DNA of 64,000 nucleotides from Mucidula mucida (Eukaryota; Basidiomycota; Agaricomycetes; Agaricales; Physalacriaceae): contig JADNYV010000015.1 in NCBI GenBank assembly GCA_015501055.1, positions 62,001 through 126,000 of the forward strand, in the 5' to 3' direction. Shown in pieces: positions 25,091 to 37,018 of this stretch. The position numbers were made by a program, and so were the translations under genes. Under the pieces are notes generated by a model. That model was not told where the DNA came from. It did no database searches and worked only from the letters and a program-made list of their open reading frames with translations. The first letter of the stretch is position 1, and every line of letters begins with the position of its first letter.

Positions 25091-28000
25091 ATGCCACCTA
25101 AGAAAGCTCTGCCAAATTGTGAGTTAACGAGAAGAACTTGACGCAGAATTTAGACTCACACAAGTAAACTCTTCAGTCTTTGTGGAGGACACAACAGACT
25201 CCAAAGTTCTTTGCACAATCTGTCACGGAAACACTCAGCCTTTCCCTCCTCTTTCTGCTAAGTTGTGGATCCTCCGGAGCAGTGCGACTTCACATGTTAA
25301 TGGTGATCAACACCATGCTGCAGCAGAGAGATACGAGAATCTGCAGCGCATAAATGCGGCAAGAGAGCAAGCACGACAACAGCGGCAGCAACCTTCGCAA
25401 CTTTCAGCCATAACCGCTGTCGATGCACGCATACGATCTGAACCACATGTTAATGCGCGTATTGATATGGACCAAGTGGACGCGTACAAGTTTTCTGTCG
25501 ATGACTTTACCCTCCATCCGACCAACAATGAGATCTTGGATGCACAGTCCGAGCGCCTAGATCGCGAGTTCGAACATCGTGGCTTATGGAACATGCACGC
25601 TATGGCAGATGCACTGGGTCTCCATAGTGGAGAGCCGCTGGAGACGACAGAGGACCAGGAAGATGCCCTGTTTGCAGAAATCCTAGAGACAGTAAGTACG
25701 TTGATGATGGTTTGCGTTGAAGATAACATGCACCTGACTTTGTTCCATTTTGGTCAGAAGTTCCCACTTTGGAACCAAGCACGTCTTCTCTTCCATCGCG
25801 TAATGAGGTGTTCTACCCATATGATTCCAAGACGGTAAGTCGCCATTCATACACAGTTTTTCCGATCCAAATTCTAATAGTCCATTCAAGATGTTTTTAC
25901 TAGATACTCTGGACAATCTACCGCGACTGCAAATCTCAAACTCCTTAATGCGTGTATTCTTGTGGATTCTGAGAGAACTTGGGGCCCCAGATGTCCCGTC
26001 ATTTGACCATTTACGCGACATTCAGAAGAGTATTCGTAGCAGGTCTGGGATACCAACAATCCCAGCTAAGTCTTATTTTGGGAACGTCTTTTACATCAAT
26101 GATCCCCGGCACCTTATCGCGCAGGTATGTCACGTTGAATCAATGATTTTATCTATGACAGACTCAAAATACACAGGATTGGGCATCACCCGAGGTGCGG
26201 AAACATATCCGCGTCTATCCAGAGATCCCCGAAGATGGGGTGATACGTGAAATCTGGCATGCCCAGAAATGGCGGAAGGATATGGACTGTGATCTCTTGA
26301 GTCCGATGTACGAGGGTCGACGCGCTCACTTCTACGTGAATGAACTGGCTCAAATGGAGGATGGTCGGTATGTCATACCAAAGCGCTGGGTGACCTTCTT
26401 GCAAGAGGTATATGCGGATGTATTGATTGTTGAGATCGATGACAGTGTATGTATTTCATTCAGATGATTGTACTACAGCACTGACTTCTCCTAGGGCTTC
26501 GCAACTGTACTCAATAAAGAGTCTACAACGCTTATCAAGGCATCTGAACTGTCGTGTAACTATCTTGACCTCGAGCATGACGGCGGCCTGCCCAAATGGG
26601 CCGACACATGTGCTGACCTCTCCGTGAAGATGCCTAACCCAAAGCGTGCACTGGCCGAAGGAGATCCCCTTTATACTTCCTTTGTGGAGTATTTTAGTGA
26701 TGACGTCTCTGGAAATCGAACCAAGCAGTGGAATAAACACTGGAACGTATACATGACACATCGAAATCTCCCTCGGCAGCTTCTTCAACAAGAGTTTCAT
26801 GTTCACTTTGTCTCCTCGTCCCCACATGCCTCTACAACGGAGCAGTACGGCAAGTTTAAGGAGATTGTCGAGTAAGCTATGATTCCTTGTTTTGATTGCT
26901 TTAATCCCTAACTTATGACCAGATCTACACAGCGTGAACCAGTAAAAGTACGGGATTGAGTCTCAGGACAGACAACACGGTTTTCGCTCCAGAACATGGT
27001 TGAATCCTCTGATAATCCGATGCAGAGCGAGATCGCTGCAAGTATTGGCGCAAAAGGAAACTTTCCATGCCGCAAGTGTGAGGTTGGTGGTACTCAAGCA
27101 GAGAAACGGGAGGACGAAGGTTACCATGCATTATTTGAGGTATTGGCAGTCTTCCAATGTTGCTTATTGCTTATCCTCCTGTAGTCCGGTACTCCTCGTT
27201 CGAAAGATGGGATCATCCGTGAGCTCGAAAAGCAGCTTCACCTTGCTTGTTCCGGTGTCGCTCAACACGTGAAGGACTCCCAGTCCGCGACGGGCATCAA
27301 AGATGCATATGCACAGCACTGGATTCAGGACCTCATTTCTCGGTTCCACGCTACGAAAAGTGACCCCAAGAATACTAAGACACCGGAGGAGATCAAGGCC
27401 GACCTAATTCAATGGGTAATGGATAACCGAGACAAGATTTATAGTGGATTTTTAACAACAGACGGTATAGCATTTCGCTCCAGCTGCAAATACCATGCTC
27501 ACAGCTCAATACAGGCTTTGATCCCACCAAGGACACACCCGTCGAGATCTTACACACAATTCTCCTCGGAATCATCAAGTACATTTGGCATAATACTCAT
27601 ACCTCCTTCTCGGCGACGCAAAAGCTGACCTATTTGCACCGTCTTCAAGCCACAGAGACTGATGGTCTCAGTATTCATGCAATCCGCGCCAACTATATCA
27701 TGCAGTATGCGGGTTCGCTAATCGGTACTCAGTTCAAGATTCTTGCTCAGACAAATATATTTCATGTCCGCGGCATCGTCTCGGAGGAGCAGTTTTCAAT
27801 CTGGAGAGCTGTTGGAGAGCTGTCGGCACTCTTAGGGTTTCCCGAGATCCGTAACTTGCAGGAGTACTTGGTGTGTACAGATTCCTTCCCGCGATGTAGT
27901 TGCTAATGGCAATCCATGACAGGCGGACATCAAAGTTGCTGTTGCGAATGTGCTCGACACCTTTGCGAAACTCGATCCCTCAAAGATGATCACGAAAATC

Positions 28001-29446
28001 AAGCTGCATTTGCTCGCACATATCCCAGATGATATCACGTCCTTCGGGCCACTTGTGGGAGTCGCGACGGAGATCTACGAATGCTTTAATGCAGTATTCT
28101 GTTACTGCTCGATACTGTCCAATCATCTTGCCCCGAGCCGCGACATTGCTCTCCAGCTCGCAGATCAGGAAGGTCTGAAGCACCAACTGATCGGAGGTTG
28201 GTGGCAGGACGAGAAAGGGGAATGGATTCGAGCGGGGGACGGTGTTCGTCAATACATGTGCGAACAACCTGTTCTTCGGAAACTCCTCGGATGGACTGAG
28301 AAGCCGGCACTCTTAATTGGTTAGCGTTTCAACTTTGCGATGATTTCTCGTGGACTGACCGGGATTTCAAAGGGAGCGTGCGACTGAAGGCACTTCCTAA
28401 GAAGACGTCCCAAAAATTGGTTCGACTTTCCGAGACCTTGGCTGCCGGCGCATTGAATTATGCTTCGTTCGATGCAGACGTACAGTGGCATTACTGCAAA
28501 TATGCAATATCTGAATCATCGGAAGAATGCTTTGAGAGCTCTTGGGTTTTCTGCAAGTCCCCTCTACCCAATGTACGTCGAGAATCTAATTGGGAGTTGG
28601 ACATAATTACTCACCATACTCCAGGCCAATAATCCCATCGTTCTGGGACGCATTTCATTCATTCTAACACTCGCTGCCCCTCCGCCCGACACAGATGAGG
28701 AAGTCGTGGTGCTAGAACTCTTCCAAGTTTTGTCAGAGCGCGACCCGGTGTTTGGCATGCCAGTCCTCATGCGTCGTGATGGAGAGAAAACTTACCTCAT
28801 TGTGCCATCGAAGGTGAGTCGCGGCAAATACCAATCCTGAACGAATGACAGACTGTTGACAGAACCTAAAATTCAAGTTTAATGTCCAACACGACTGTAC
28901 GACAGCAAAATGTACTGCTTCCGGAGTGCGCAAGCGCAAACAGGAGCGACAAGACTCTGAAGTTACCGAGAATTTATTGAACACCAGCCATTGGACCGTT
29001 ATTTTATCAACATGCATGCCTTTCACAATGCGCACCTCGTACGAGCGACGCTTCCCAGATCACTTACCGTACCACTTCCGATTGTGGATGATCGCAAAGC
29101 GTTTCACTCAGAGCTCGCGTCACAATTACGCGCAACGGCCACTGTGAAGAAAGCCTCAAAAGAAGCAGCAGCAGGCACTCGGAAACGAAAGTGCGGAGAA
29201 GGCAATACCGCCGGCCAACCAAAAGCAAAACAAGCACGAAAAAAGAAAGCAGCAGCACCTCAATCTGGGACTCGGTTAGTTATTCGACTGAAGCCAGCAC
29301 AGGTCCAGGCGGCGATGAGGAAAGGAGCCGCCATTTTCGACAGTGGCGAAGAGGACAGTAGTTCCGATGACGAGGAGGATGATTGGTCTGGTAATGAAGT
29401 CGACGACGTAGATTTTGTCCTCGATATTAGCGACAGCGAGCTGTAG
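25091..29446 (+). pseudogene. Transposase-like gene of the DNA transposon, decayed
   Basis: Starts MPPKKALPN at 25091, followed by an intron. The N-terminus has a possible zinc finger, VLCTICHGN then SHVNGDQHH. The body includes [43 protein letters not shown], a second zinc knuckle GNFPCRKCEVGG, FDPTKDTPVEILHTILLG, ILSNHLAPSRDIALQLADQE, and an acidic tail with basic patches. These blocks belong to a very abundant basidiomycete transposase-like family; I did not identify its DDE residues with certainty. Lesions: an in-frame TGA at 26957-26959, a TAG plus frame change near 28322, and a one-base frame change near 28966. The copy is probably inactive on its own. Confidence 0.8.
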
Positions 29447-29690
29447 TAGTACAAATGAGATGTTCTATAGAGTACACAAATCATAGGGTCTGCAGATATC
29501 GGAGACAACAAGGGAGATGGATGGCAAACCCATGGCCGACCTGTTTTCACACCATCCTGTCATCACATTTGAGGTAACATGGTGGGAGGAGAGAGAGAGG
29601 TGTGGTAGCCACATCGCCAGCAGCCATATGGACTCCGGGCAGAAGTCATATCAGATCCAGACCGATCATCACCTGTCTCCGCCCTTTTCT

Positions 29691-29730
29691 TTCCACCTCG
29701 ATCACACCCGGAGGCACTTTGGCGGTGTAG
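29691..29730 (-). repeat. Right terminal inverted repeat of DNA transposon
   Basis: Inverse of 22604-22643, ending GGCGGTGTAG, directly followed by CTTTACGG. Confidence 0.9.
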
Positions 29731-30338
29731 CTTTACGGATTGCCCGACGATAAGCGGCGCCTCTTCGGACGATATCGTTGTCGGTAATAATGGTATTGCG
29801 AGTCTGGCATCCGGATGCGATTGACACGGGTGTCAGGTATGTTTTCTTCTGGTGCACATTACTTTATATCCTTACGGAACGACGTTACTAGCTCACGGTC
29901 TGTGCAGCATTCCGGCAACACCCTCTGTGCTTATTGTGAAGATACCAGACAGCTTTCGTCAAGTGCTTCGTACGGAACGGAACGGACGACGTCACAGTCG
30001 GGGCGGATCTTGGACTGAGGGAAACATACACCCGATAGTAAAGATTATCTGCCTTCATGCAACATGTGAGTCCGCTATGCACGAGTGATCTACTTGTCGC
30101 CCAGGCGGAGCCCAGGTTCGCGGACCATTGGTGTCACTGTTAATCATGGTATGGGCATTCCTCTATCTATCTGCGGTGCAATGCATCTAAACATCACCTT
30201 TGGTCCGAGTAGAACCGAACGAGAAGATCTCAAATGTCGCACTTGTGTTCCGTTCTGGAGGCTGTGCGCCTATAACCCCTATACCAAGTCTGGTTTATAA
30301 AGAACGATCTCGGGCGTTTTCCTCATCCCCACTTTATC
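29731..30338. other. Intergenic between transposon and F-box gene
   Basis: No gene supported. It contains the promoter of the F-box gene, with TTTATAAAG at about 30293-30301, some 40 bp before the ATG. Confidence 0.45.
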
Positions 30339-31414
30339 ATGGCCTTCACTATCGTCCGCAACCTGATCAACAAATTCACTCACACCCACCGCCCCCCTGC
30401 TTGTTCAGGCCCATTCGGGCTTGTACCGCAAGAGCTTCTTGATCTTATCATTGCCTACCTCTTCAATGACAAAGCCACCCTCTTATCGTGTGCACTCGTC
30501 CACCCCAGCTGGAACAGTATCAGTCGTCATCATTTAGCGTCTTTGACGCTCCGCATATCGTCCCCTTCTCGTGCAAAGGAGCTCGTAAAGCTTCTACACT
30601 CGTCTCGCCAGACGCTTTCCTCGTCTATCACTGGCATAACACTCGTCGGCGATGTACCCTTTGACAACATTTCCGCGAACGCCAAATCTCCTCGTGCGCG
30701 GTCTTATGACAAGCTCTTAAATGTCTTCAGAGCCAGGCGTGTTACTCTTTGCTCTGGAACAGTCGAGAATGATCCATCTGTCGTCCGGATCCTGGCGCAG
30801 TACTTCCCGGATCTCACCGAACTCAAAGTGGCCTGCGCTTCATACCAAGATCTCACGAGCTTCATGCGCGCGCTTGCAGGCTCGTTCCCCCGACTTTCCG
30901 AGCTCAGTATTAAGCTTGCACCTGGTGGACTGGATTTACCGGGTGCATCGCTATCTGGGTTGCTGAATCTCAGACTGAGCATGCCGTGCTTACGCAGTTT
31001 GCGTGTGGTCGGGTGGAATAATGATCTTGTGCGATGGTTGGGAGATAACGTCTCGGGGACGTTGGAGCGCTTGGAGTTGGAAAGCTCAAGTGTCATGTCG
31101 ACATGTCATTTCGCTGAGGCGACTTTGCTCATACAAAGGAATAAGGAAACATTGAAGGATGTGAGGTTAAGCTATGTAAAGCGCAATGGTCCGCGCTTTC
31201 GTTCCCCTCTGATTGTTTCCACTTTCTTACATGTTTTCCAGTGGTGTTTGATCTATCGAAATTATTGCGCTTGGAGAACCTGGAGGTTACCAGTGGGATG
31301 GGTGATATGGAAATGGCGCTGGATGGGTGGAGGTTACCGAGAACGCTGACAAGGGTTGTCTTGCGCAATGCGGCTCTTCTGGTTGAACCAAGACTGGTTG
31401 GGCATTGCGGTTAG
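30339..31414 (+). CDS. F-box protein
   Basis: ATG at 30339. An F-box, LVPQELLDLIIAYLFNDKAT followed by LLSCALVHPSW, lies near residues 27-60 and would bind SKP1 in an SCF ubiquitin ligase; the remaining helical, leucine-rich part would select targets. Exon 1 runs to 31188. An intron of about 53 bases (31189-31241, GT...TTTCCAG) leads to exon 2 (31242-31414), which reads VVFDLSKLLRLENLEVTSGM, giving 340 residues to a TAG. Beyond that TAG the same frame stays open to a TAA at about 31492 (ILLEGVNLQSVLQMYP), so the TAG may be a premature stop. A diverged copy of exon 2 follows at about 31513-31720. Confidence 0.8.
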
Positions 31415-31512
31415 GGGTATGGGGATGATACGGATAAGGGTATTTTGTTGGAGGGAGTGAATTTGCAGAGTGTCCTGCAGATGTATCCATAATGTTCCTC
31501 TCTTTTGTTTTC

Positions 31513-31720
31513 TAGTGGGTCGATATATCGGATTCATTGTGTTTGGAGAATCTCGAGGTTACGAGTGGATAGGTGGAAATAGCGCTGGATGGGTGGAGGT
31601 TACCGAGAACGCCGACGAGGGTTGTTCTGCGCAGTGCGGTCCACTTGCTGGTTGGGCATTGCGATGCGGGGTGTGAGGAAGATGCGGACGAGTCGGCTGT
31701 GCAGGATGTCAACGTCTGAG
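31513..31720 (+). repeat. Duplicated last exon of the F-box gene
   Basis: A TTTTCTAG acceptor is followed by sequence parallel to exon 2 at 31242-31414, including LDGWRLPRT and VVLR in the corresponding frame, and the copy ends ADESAVQDVNV before a TGA. It could be used as an alternative last exon or be a relic of tandem duplication. Confidence 0.65.
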
Positions 31721-31853
31721 GTTCGCTTTCTCGCTTCGCAGCTGTTCCCTCGTCAGGCATGAACAAGCTCGTCTAAAATTTACAGTATCATGAGTATCTA
31801 TGTATGAGTCCGTGTGCGATGAAATAAAGTGAAAATCAAAATGCCGACAACCT

Positions 31854-33168
31854 CTAATAGTACGAATTCGGCGCCACGGCAGTGACTTCGCGAACGGAGG
31901 TCAATGACCCCGAGCTGCCCTTCTCTAATTGCTCCGGCTTGCCGATAGTCGTGTCTTTGGCACTCATCGCATCCCGTCCAAGCAGCCTGCCGGGATGCGC
32001 AAAGTTCATGGTGTAAAACGCAAGCACAATCATAGCACCGTCGAAGATATCTTTACACGCGATTGATCAAGACCACATCAGAGAAGAATCTCGCAAGATA
32101 AACTCACTGAACCAAATCTCCGTTTCGATGATAGCTCCGTTCCAGCCACTTGCGAGCTCGATGGTTCTGTAAACAGCTCGGATGTACAGGCAGGCGGTGC
32201 TGAAGAAGAGTGCGACAAGCATGACGCGCACATCCGTGCTGAGCTCGTATCCCGAAGCCGTGAGCGTCACATGGCTGCCCTCGGTCTCAACTCTGCGTCC
32301 GGGTATAGGCGAGTCGGTGAAGAAGCGGTAGAAGAACTCTCCGGCGAGGCCGAGGAAGAGGGTCATGACAACTGCAAACGCGTTAACGGAGGAGAAGGGT
32401 GTGTGAATGAGAGAGACAAACCTAGTTGGAAAACGATACCGCCAAGCATGATATTACCGCCCACGTTCGCGTCCTCGAGTGTGCTACTGGATGCGGCGAT
32501 TCCTCCACCAGCGCCTTGAACGACAAGGGAGATGACATCGCAGCTCACGAATATAAGAGAATCTGCAGCGTTGTCAATAACCTGCCAATTCTCAAGAAGA
32601 ACAGTAATACTGACAATATCTCGGACTCAATCTGCTGTATCCCTGCCCCATGATTCTTACGATGGCGCCAAAGATGATAAATATGGCTGCCAAGAACGGT
32701 GTAGGTCCGATGATAGTCGTTACGATTCTAAGTAGCAATTAGAGAAGATGAGATTGAAAACATCAAAGGGCGGCAACTTACTGAATCATGAAAGGCGTGT
32801 CTTTTGTGTCGTCGTAGCTGGACCAGAAGCGGCCTGCCCAACCTGCTATCTCTAGTATACCAGCGAGGAGGATGGTTGGTATGGGCCAGATTATGCGGTA
32901 TCGTACCGTTTGGGCGGTGTGTATCACTAGAATCCATCGGTTAGCCAAGACTCCCCGCGCAAAGGCTTGCATTACGCGTTGTGATGCTGAAAAGCACGAG
33001 GAAAATCAAGGTCACGTATTTCGTTGGCGTGTACCCATATTGCGATCTTTCAGCTTCAGCTTCAGTCGCGTTATCGGCGCGTGAAATAAGAGGTATAACT
33101 ATGTAGTAGAAAACGCGTCAGTATCACGGGTGATGAAGCCAAGATTAAAACCCACTCTGATCCAACAT
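31854..33168 (-). CDS. RTA1-family multi-pass membrane protein
   Basis: Start ATG at 33168 (MLDQ, then an intron GTGGGT...ACATAG), stop TAG at 31854-31856. The first spliced exons give YGYTPTKYVTLIFLVLFSIT and then HTAQTVRYRIIWPIPTILL, GPTPFLAAIFIIFGAIVR, CDVISLVVQGAGGGIAAS and GGNIMLGGIVFQLG, then further hydrophobic segments and a soluble polar tail. The conserved blocks (GPTPFLAA, the Asp-Gln-GlyGly pattern) are those of RTA1-like proteins, seven-helix plasma-membrane proteins linked to lipid translocation and toxicant resistance in yeasts. Frame is kept across the introns. It lies beside P450s, which fits a role in lipid or xenobiotic handling, but that is inference. Confidence 0.88.
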
Positions 33169-34321
33169 CGTGAAGGGGAAGCGGAATGAAAAAGTGTTGG
33201 AAGGAAACTTATGTAGGATGATGACCCGGAAGGTAAGCGGTGGGATGTCCAGAGCCCCATGTCCATCGTCTTATATACCTGTTGCATTAGACAACTTGCA
33301 TCCAGGATACAGAGCGCTTGGCGTACACTGCCTTGATGGATGGAAGGGAGTGCTCCACACTATATTTGGGCAAAGCGGGAAAAGGTCCGCGTAAGTGTGA
33401 ATGTGTCACCGTCAAATCATTCCCGGCCTGTCCATTCTCAGCTGTCGCGTTTCAGGAACTGTGAAGCGTACCATCATAGTAAGTAGTAGTTACCTTAGAA
33501 ACACAACACGGAATGACAAGGAGTCAGGCCTCAGGATATGTTTGTCCGGAAACCAACCGGAAGTCCGATCTTCCTGCCGCATTCAGACTTGGATGCAGCT
33601 ACTTGGGACAAGTGCGTCCCAGTTATTACGTAGCGACGGGCAATGTACCTTGCTGACTGCAGAGAATATTCTGTTGGAGGGAGCGACTTTGCATCTGGTC
33701 CTTCAGATGTAACCATAGCGGTATGTGCGCACCGAAGCAGTGTGCGGCACTTCGGACCGATCTCCGGCTTCTGCCTCTCACTTGCGTTCAATCCTCTCCT
33801 TGTTTTGCTGCCGTTGCTGCGCCTCTAGTAACCGTCGTTTTTGTTGGCTTTTGTGAACCTATTGACGCTATCCTCAATTACGATATCTCAAACCAAAAAA
33901 GTGCACACAATCTAGTCTCGTAAACCGACTCAACGAGAGAAGATGGGATACTCACGATCGTCTCTTAGTAGAACTCAATCGGCCCATGCTCCCGAAATTG
34001 ACACGTAGACGACGTAGAAGACGCGTCTCTCATGTGGCGTCGCCTACCTAAACTTCAGTGGTTTTAGCAATAGTTGTTCTGTGGGCGACTTGACTGCTTT
34101 CCTCGGCCTTGTGCATTGCGCGGTAGTGACGCTGGTGGTGGTGACTTGTCTCTCATGTGACCGCCGTAAGTCTGGTTGTATCTGTCAGAAGATGCGTTAT
34201 TGACTACGATGCGTGTAAAATTAGGTTCTCCCACAGCCGCGCGTGCTTCTACTCATCATACGGTGGCCATAGGGCGGTTAAAGGACACTTACAGCGAGTC
34301 ACTATCTGCACCTTTACGCCC
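33169..34321. other. Intergenic with an F-box gene relic
   Basis: No gene supported. At 33655-33716 a short frame (ILLEGATLHLVLQM) matches the end of the F-box gene at 31438-31495 (ILLEGVNLQSVLQM), so a third fragment of that gene family lies here. Confidence 0.5.
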
Positions 34322-36467
34322 ATGCACCCTCTTCTTGTTTTAGCGATCGTGCTTGCTCTCATCGCCCTCTTGAAGCGTAGGAAGCGTCACACCTCAGCTC
34401 TACCATTGCCGCCCGGTCCCAAGCGCCTGCCCATTATCGGCAACCTCTTGAATAGGCCGTCCCACCATGTGTGGTTAACGTATTCCCAGTGGGCGAAGCA
34501 GTTTGACTGTGATCTCGTCTCTATGCAAGTTCTCGGACAGACTGTAATCATTGTCAACTCTACAGAGATTGCCCAGGAGTTCTTCGAAAGACGCTCCACC
34601 ATTTATTCTGACAGACCAAGTGAGTCTCCGGATAGTTTGATTGCGTCGACGATAATCCTCATCTGCATTCTAGCGTTCCGGATGCTCAGTAGTGTCATGA
34701 AATGGGACTGGAACTTCGCCTTTATGCGCTACTCCGACTATTGGAGGTGGGATCCCAGATATATGTCGTCCGACTTATCGCTCACTTCGATAGGCTTTGC
34801 CGGAAAACCTTCCATCAACACTTCAATGTGAAGCAAGTGGACACCTATCAACCGGTGCAGCTGACCGCCTCCGCTCTTCTCTTGCGCAACGTGCTTGCCA
34901 CCCCCGAAGACTTCTTCGGACATGTTCGTCAGTCAGTCGGCCATATACAGATTTATATCTTGCTGACGGCGCTGCTTGCAGTCACGCAGGCTCTATCATC
35001 TTGAAGGTCGTTTATGGATATGAGACGCGTCTTAAGGATGACGAGTTTGTCAACCTAGCCGACAAGGCCATGCACGGCGCTTTGCAAGCCATGGTACAGG
35101 GCGCATACATGGTCGATTATATTCCTGTTCTCAAGTTTATACCAGGTTTGTCCTCTTCTATCTGAGCCGGGCCGTGCTGATCATTTGAAGCCTGGCTGCC
35201 TTTTTCTTCCAAGAAGCATGCAAAGGTCGTGGAGGAGGACGGGAACCGTCTCTTGACCATCCCTTTTAACATGACTTTGAACTCGGAGGTCAGGTGTTGT
35301 GTAATGTGGTGAGTGCCGTATACTTATCACCGCAGATCGAACAAATCAGCGGTTCATCTTTCGTCACAAAGAACATGGAGAAAGTCAAGGCCAAAGGAGA
35401 AGATGTAGACCAAGAATACATGGCAGAGGTCATCAAAAAATGCGCTGGTGCCGCGTTTATCGGTTAGTCACGCGCTTCGTTATTTCTTTCAGCGCAAACT
35501 CATCTTGTTCTATATTAGCTGGCGCTGATACGGTATGCATACGTACTTGGAGAGCAAGTCGCTGAAAGTATTAACATCATGCAGGTTGTCTCCCTCGTCT
35601 GCTCCGCAATCCTCGCTCTTGTTCTTAACCCCAAAGTGCAGAAGAAGGCTCAGGCGGAATTGGACGCTGTTGTCGGTCGAACGCGGTTGCCTGATTTCGG
35701 CGACCAGCCCAGTCTTCCGTACGTCCAAGCGATTGTGCTCGAGGCGCTGAGGTGGCGCCCCGTCACTCCGACCGGTGCGGGCGTTCGCGTTTTAGGTATT
35801 GCGAAGGTCTGACTAACCTTGTTCACAGCCATAGCACACGCGAGTGTGTCAGATGACACATACGGGGGATACTTTATTCCAGCTGGCGAGTTTTAGTTTA
35901 TCTATTGTTTGGTTGAGTGCTTGCTTATGTGCTTCGTTAGGTTCTACAATTGTTCCAAACACTTGGTCTGTTTCCTTCGTTCGCGGTCCAGAGGTGCCTT
36001 TGCTCACCACCCGGGTTGTAGGGCAATGATGTACGACGAAGGCGTGTACCCTAAAGCGGCTGCATTCGACCCGGAACGGTTTATGGGAGAACGACCAGCA
36101 CCACACCCAATGTCTCGAGGCGCGTTTGGTTATGGACGACGGTCAGTTGCATTTGAAGGCTTTCTTCCTAATAGTGATCTGAATTCCACAGCATCTGCCC
36201 AGGTCGCTTTCTTGCGCTGAGTTCGGCGTACATTGCTATCGCATCCTTATTGTGGGCGTTTACAATTGACAAGGCTCTTGATGAGAATGGAGATGAGATC
36301 GTTCCGGACGATGAAGACTACTTCGATGGAAATATTGTGTAGGTGGACTTTTTACGTGCGGCTTTCTGGGGCTCTGACGATCTGCTGGGTCTAGACATCC
36401 TGTGCCGTTCAAATGTCGAATTACGCCGCGTTTCGCCACTGTTAAGGATGTTATTGAAGACGAGTAA
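34322..36467 (+). CDS. Cytochrome P450 monooxygenase (sister of the 15567 gene)
   Basis: ATG at 34322 ([17 protein letters not shown] anchor), stop TAA at 36465-36467. Hinge [20 protein letters not shown]; then [53 protein letters not shown]-helix AGADT (near 35520), ExxR in [12 protein letters not shown], the short exon [31 protein letters not shown], heme loop [14 protein letters not shown] with an intron after RR, and [13 protein letters not shown]. Phe-Gly-Tyr replaces the more common Phe-Gly-Phe in the heme loop, a tolerated change. It matches 15567-17708 along its whole length. All junctions checked preserve frame. Confidence 0.92.
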
Positions 36468-37018
36468 TGATCATAATTGGGATTACTCCATGGACTACTT
36501 TCAGAGAGGCTTCGCACGGCTGCAATCTCGTTACCTTTTCACCCTCATCGTAAAGGAAGCTGATCGGAATAGTCGACTTCTTGTTCAGAGACTGGTGCTA
36601 GAGAGAAAGAGATGTCTTGGAGTCTGTGCTTCTCCTCTGGATTGTCACTAACAGTCCTTGAACTATACTAGATGGAAGGTGGGACTCTGTTATTTTGCGA
36701 TATGAGTCTTCTAAACACTCCATAGAAGTCAATCTGCGCCACGGCGCTTAGCATCGGCGGGGGTTTGAAGGTTGTCTCTGAAGATGTCGGGTGAAAGATC
36801 CCATATCTATTCTGGCGTAGAAAACGGAGGTTTGTCTTTACCCGCCATATTTGGCTTATCGTCAGATTTACTCATCAATTCGTTAGAAGATCATAATAGC
36901 GGAACGCTCGATACTTGGACTTCTTTGGACGTCGAGACCCGCTGGAGACGGATGGAATCCAGAGAATCATCGTGTTGCATAAATAAGCCCAAGGTCGCCG
37001 CCTTCAATTTTCACTCCC
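36468..37018. other. Intergenic between tandem P450s
   Basis: About 550 bases; nothing coding recognised. Contains the promoter of the P450 at 37019. Confidence 0.45.

Larger units (their letters stand above)
22607..29727. mobile_element. DNA transposon with 40-bp terminal inverted repeats, two divergent genes
   Basis: Left 22604-22643 and right 29691-29730 are inverted copies with 37 of 40 positions identical; each begins CTACACCGCCAAAGTGCC. If the element proper begins CACCGCC and ends GGCGGTG, it is flanked on both sides by TA, a possible 2-bp target duplication, and CAC-type ends recall CACTA-like elements. Inside are an accessory gene on the minus strand (23128-24470) and a transposase-like gene on the plus strand (25091-29446), with a nested small element between them. 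Size is 7.1 kb. Family placement (CACTA/Plavaka-like or KDZ-like) is inferred, not proven. Confidence 0.85.

Noticed and set aside
22604..29730. Assignment of the transposon strictly to KDZ or to Plavaka/CACTA
   Set aside because: Catalytic residues could not be placed by eye and the target duplication is ambiguous, so only a broad placement is given.
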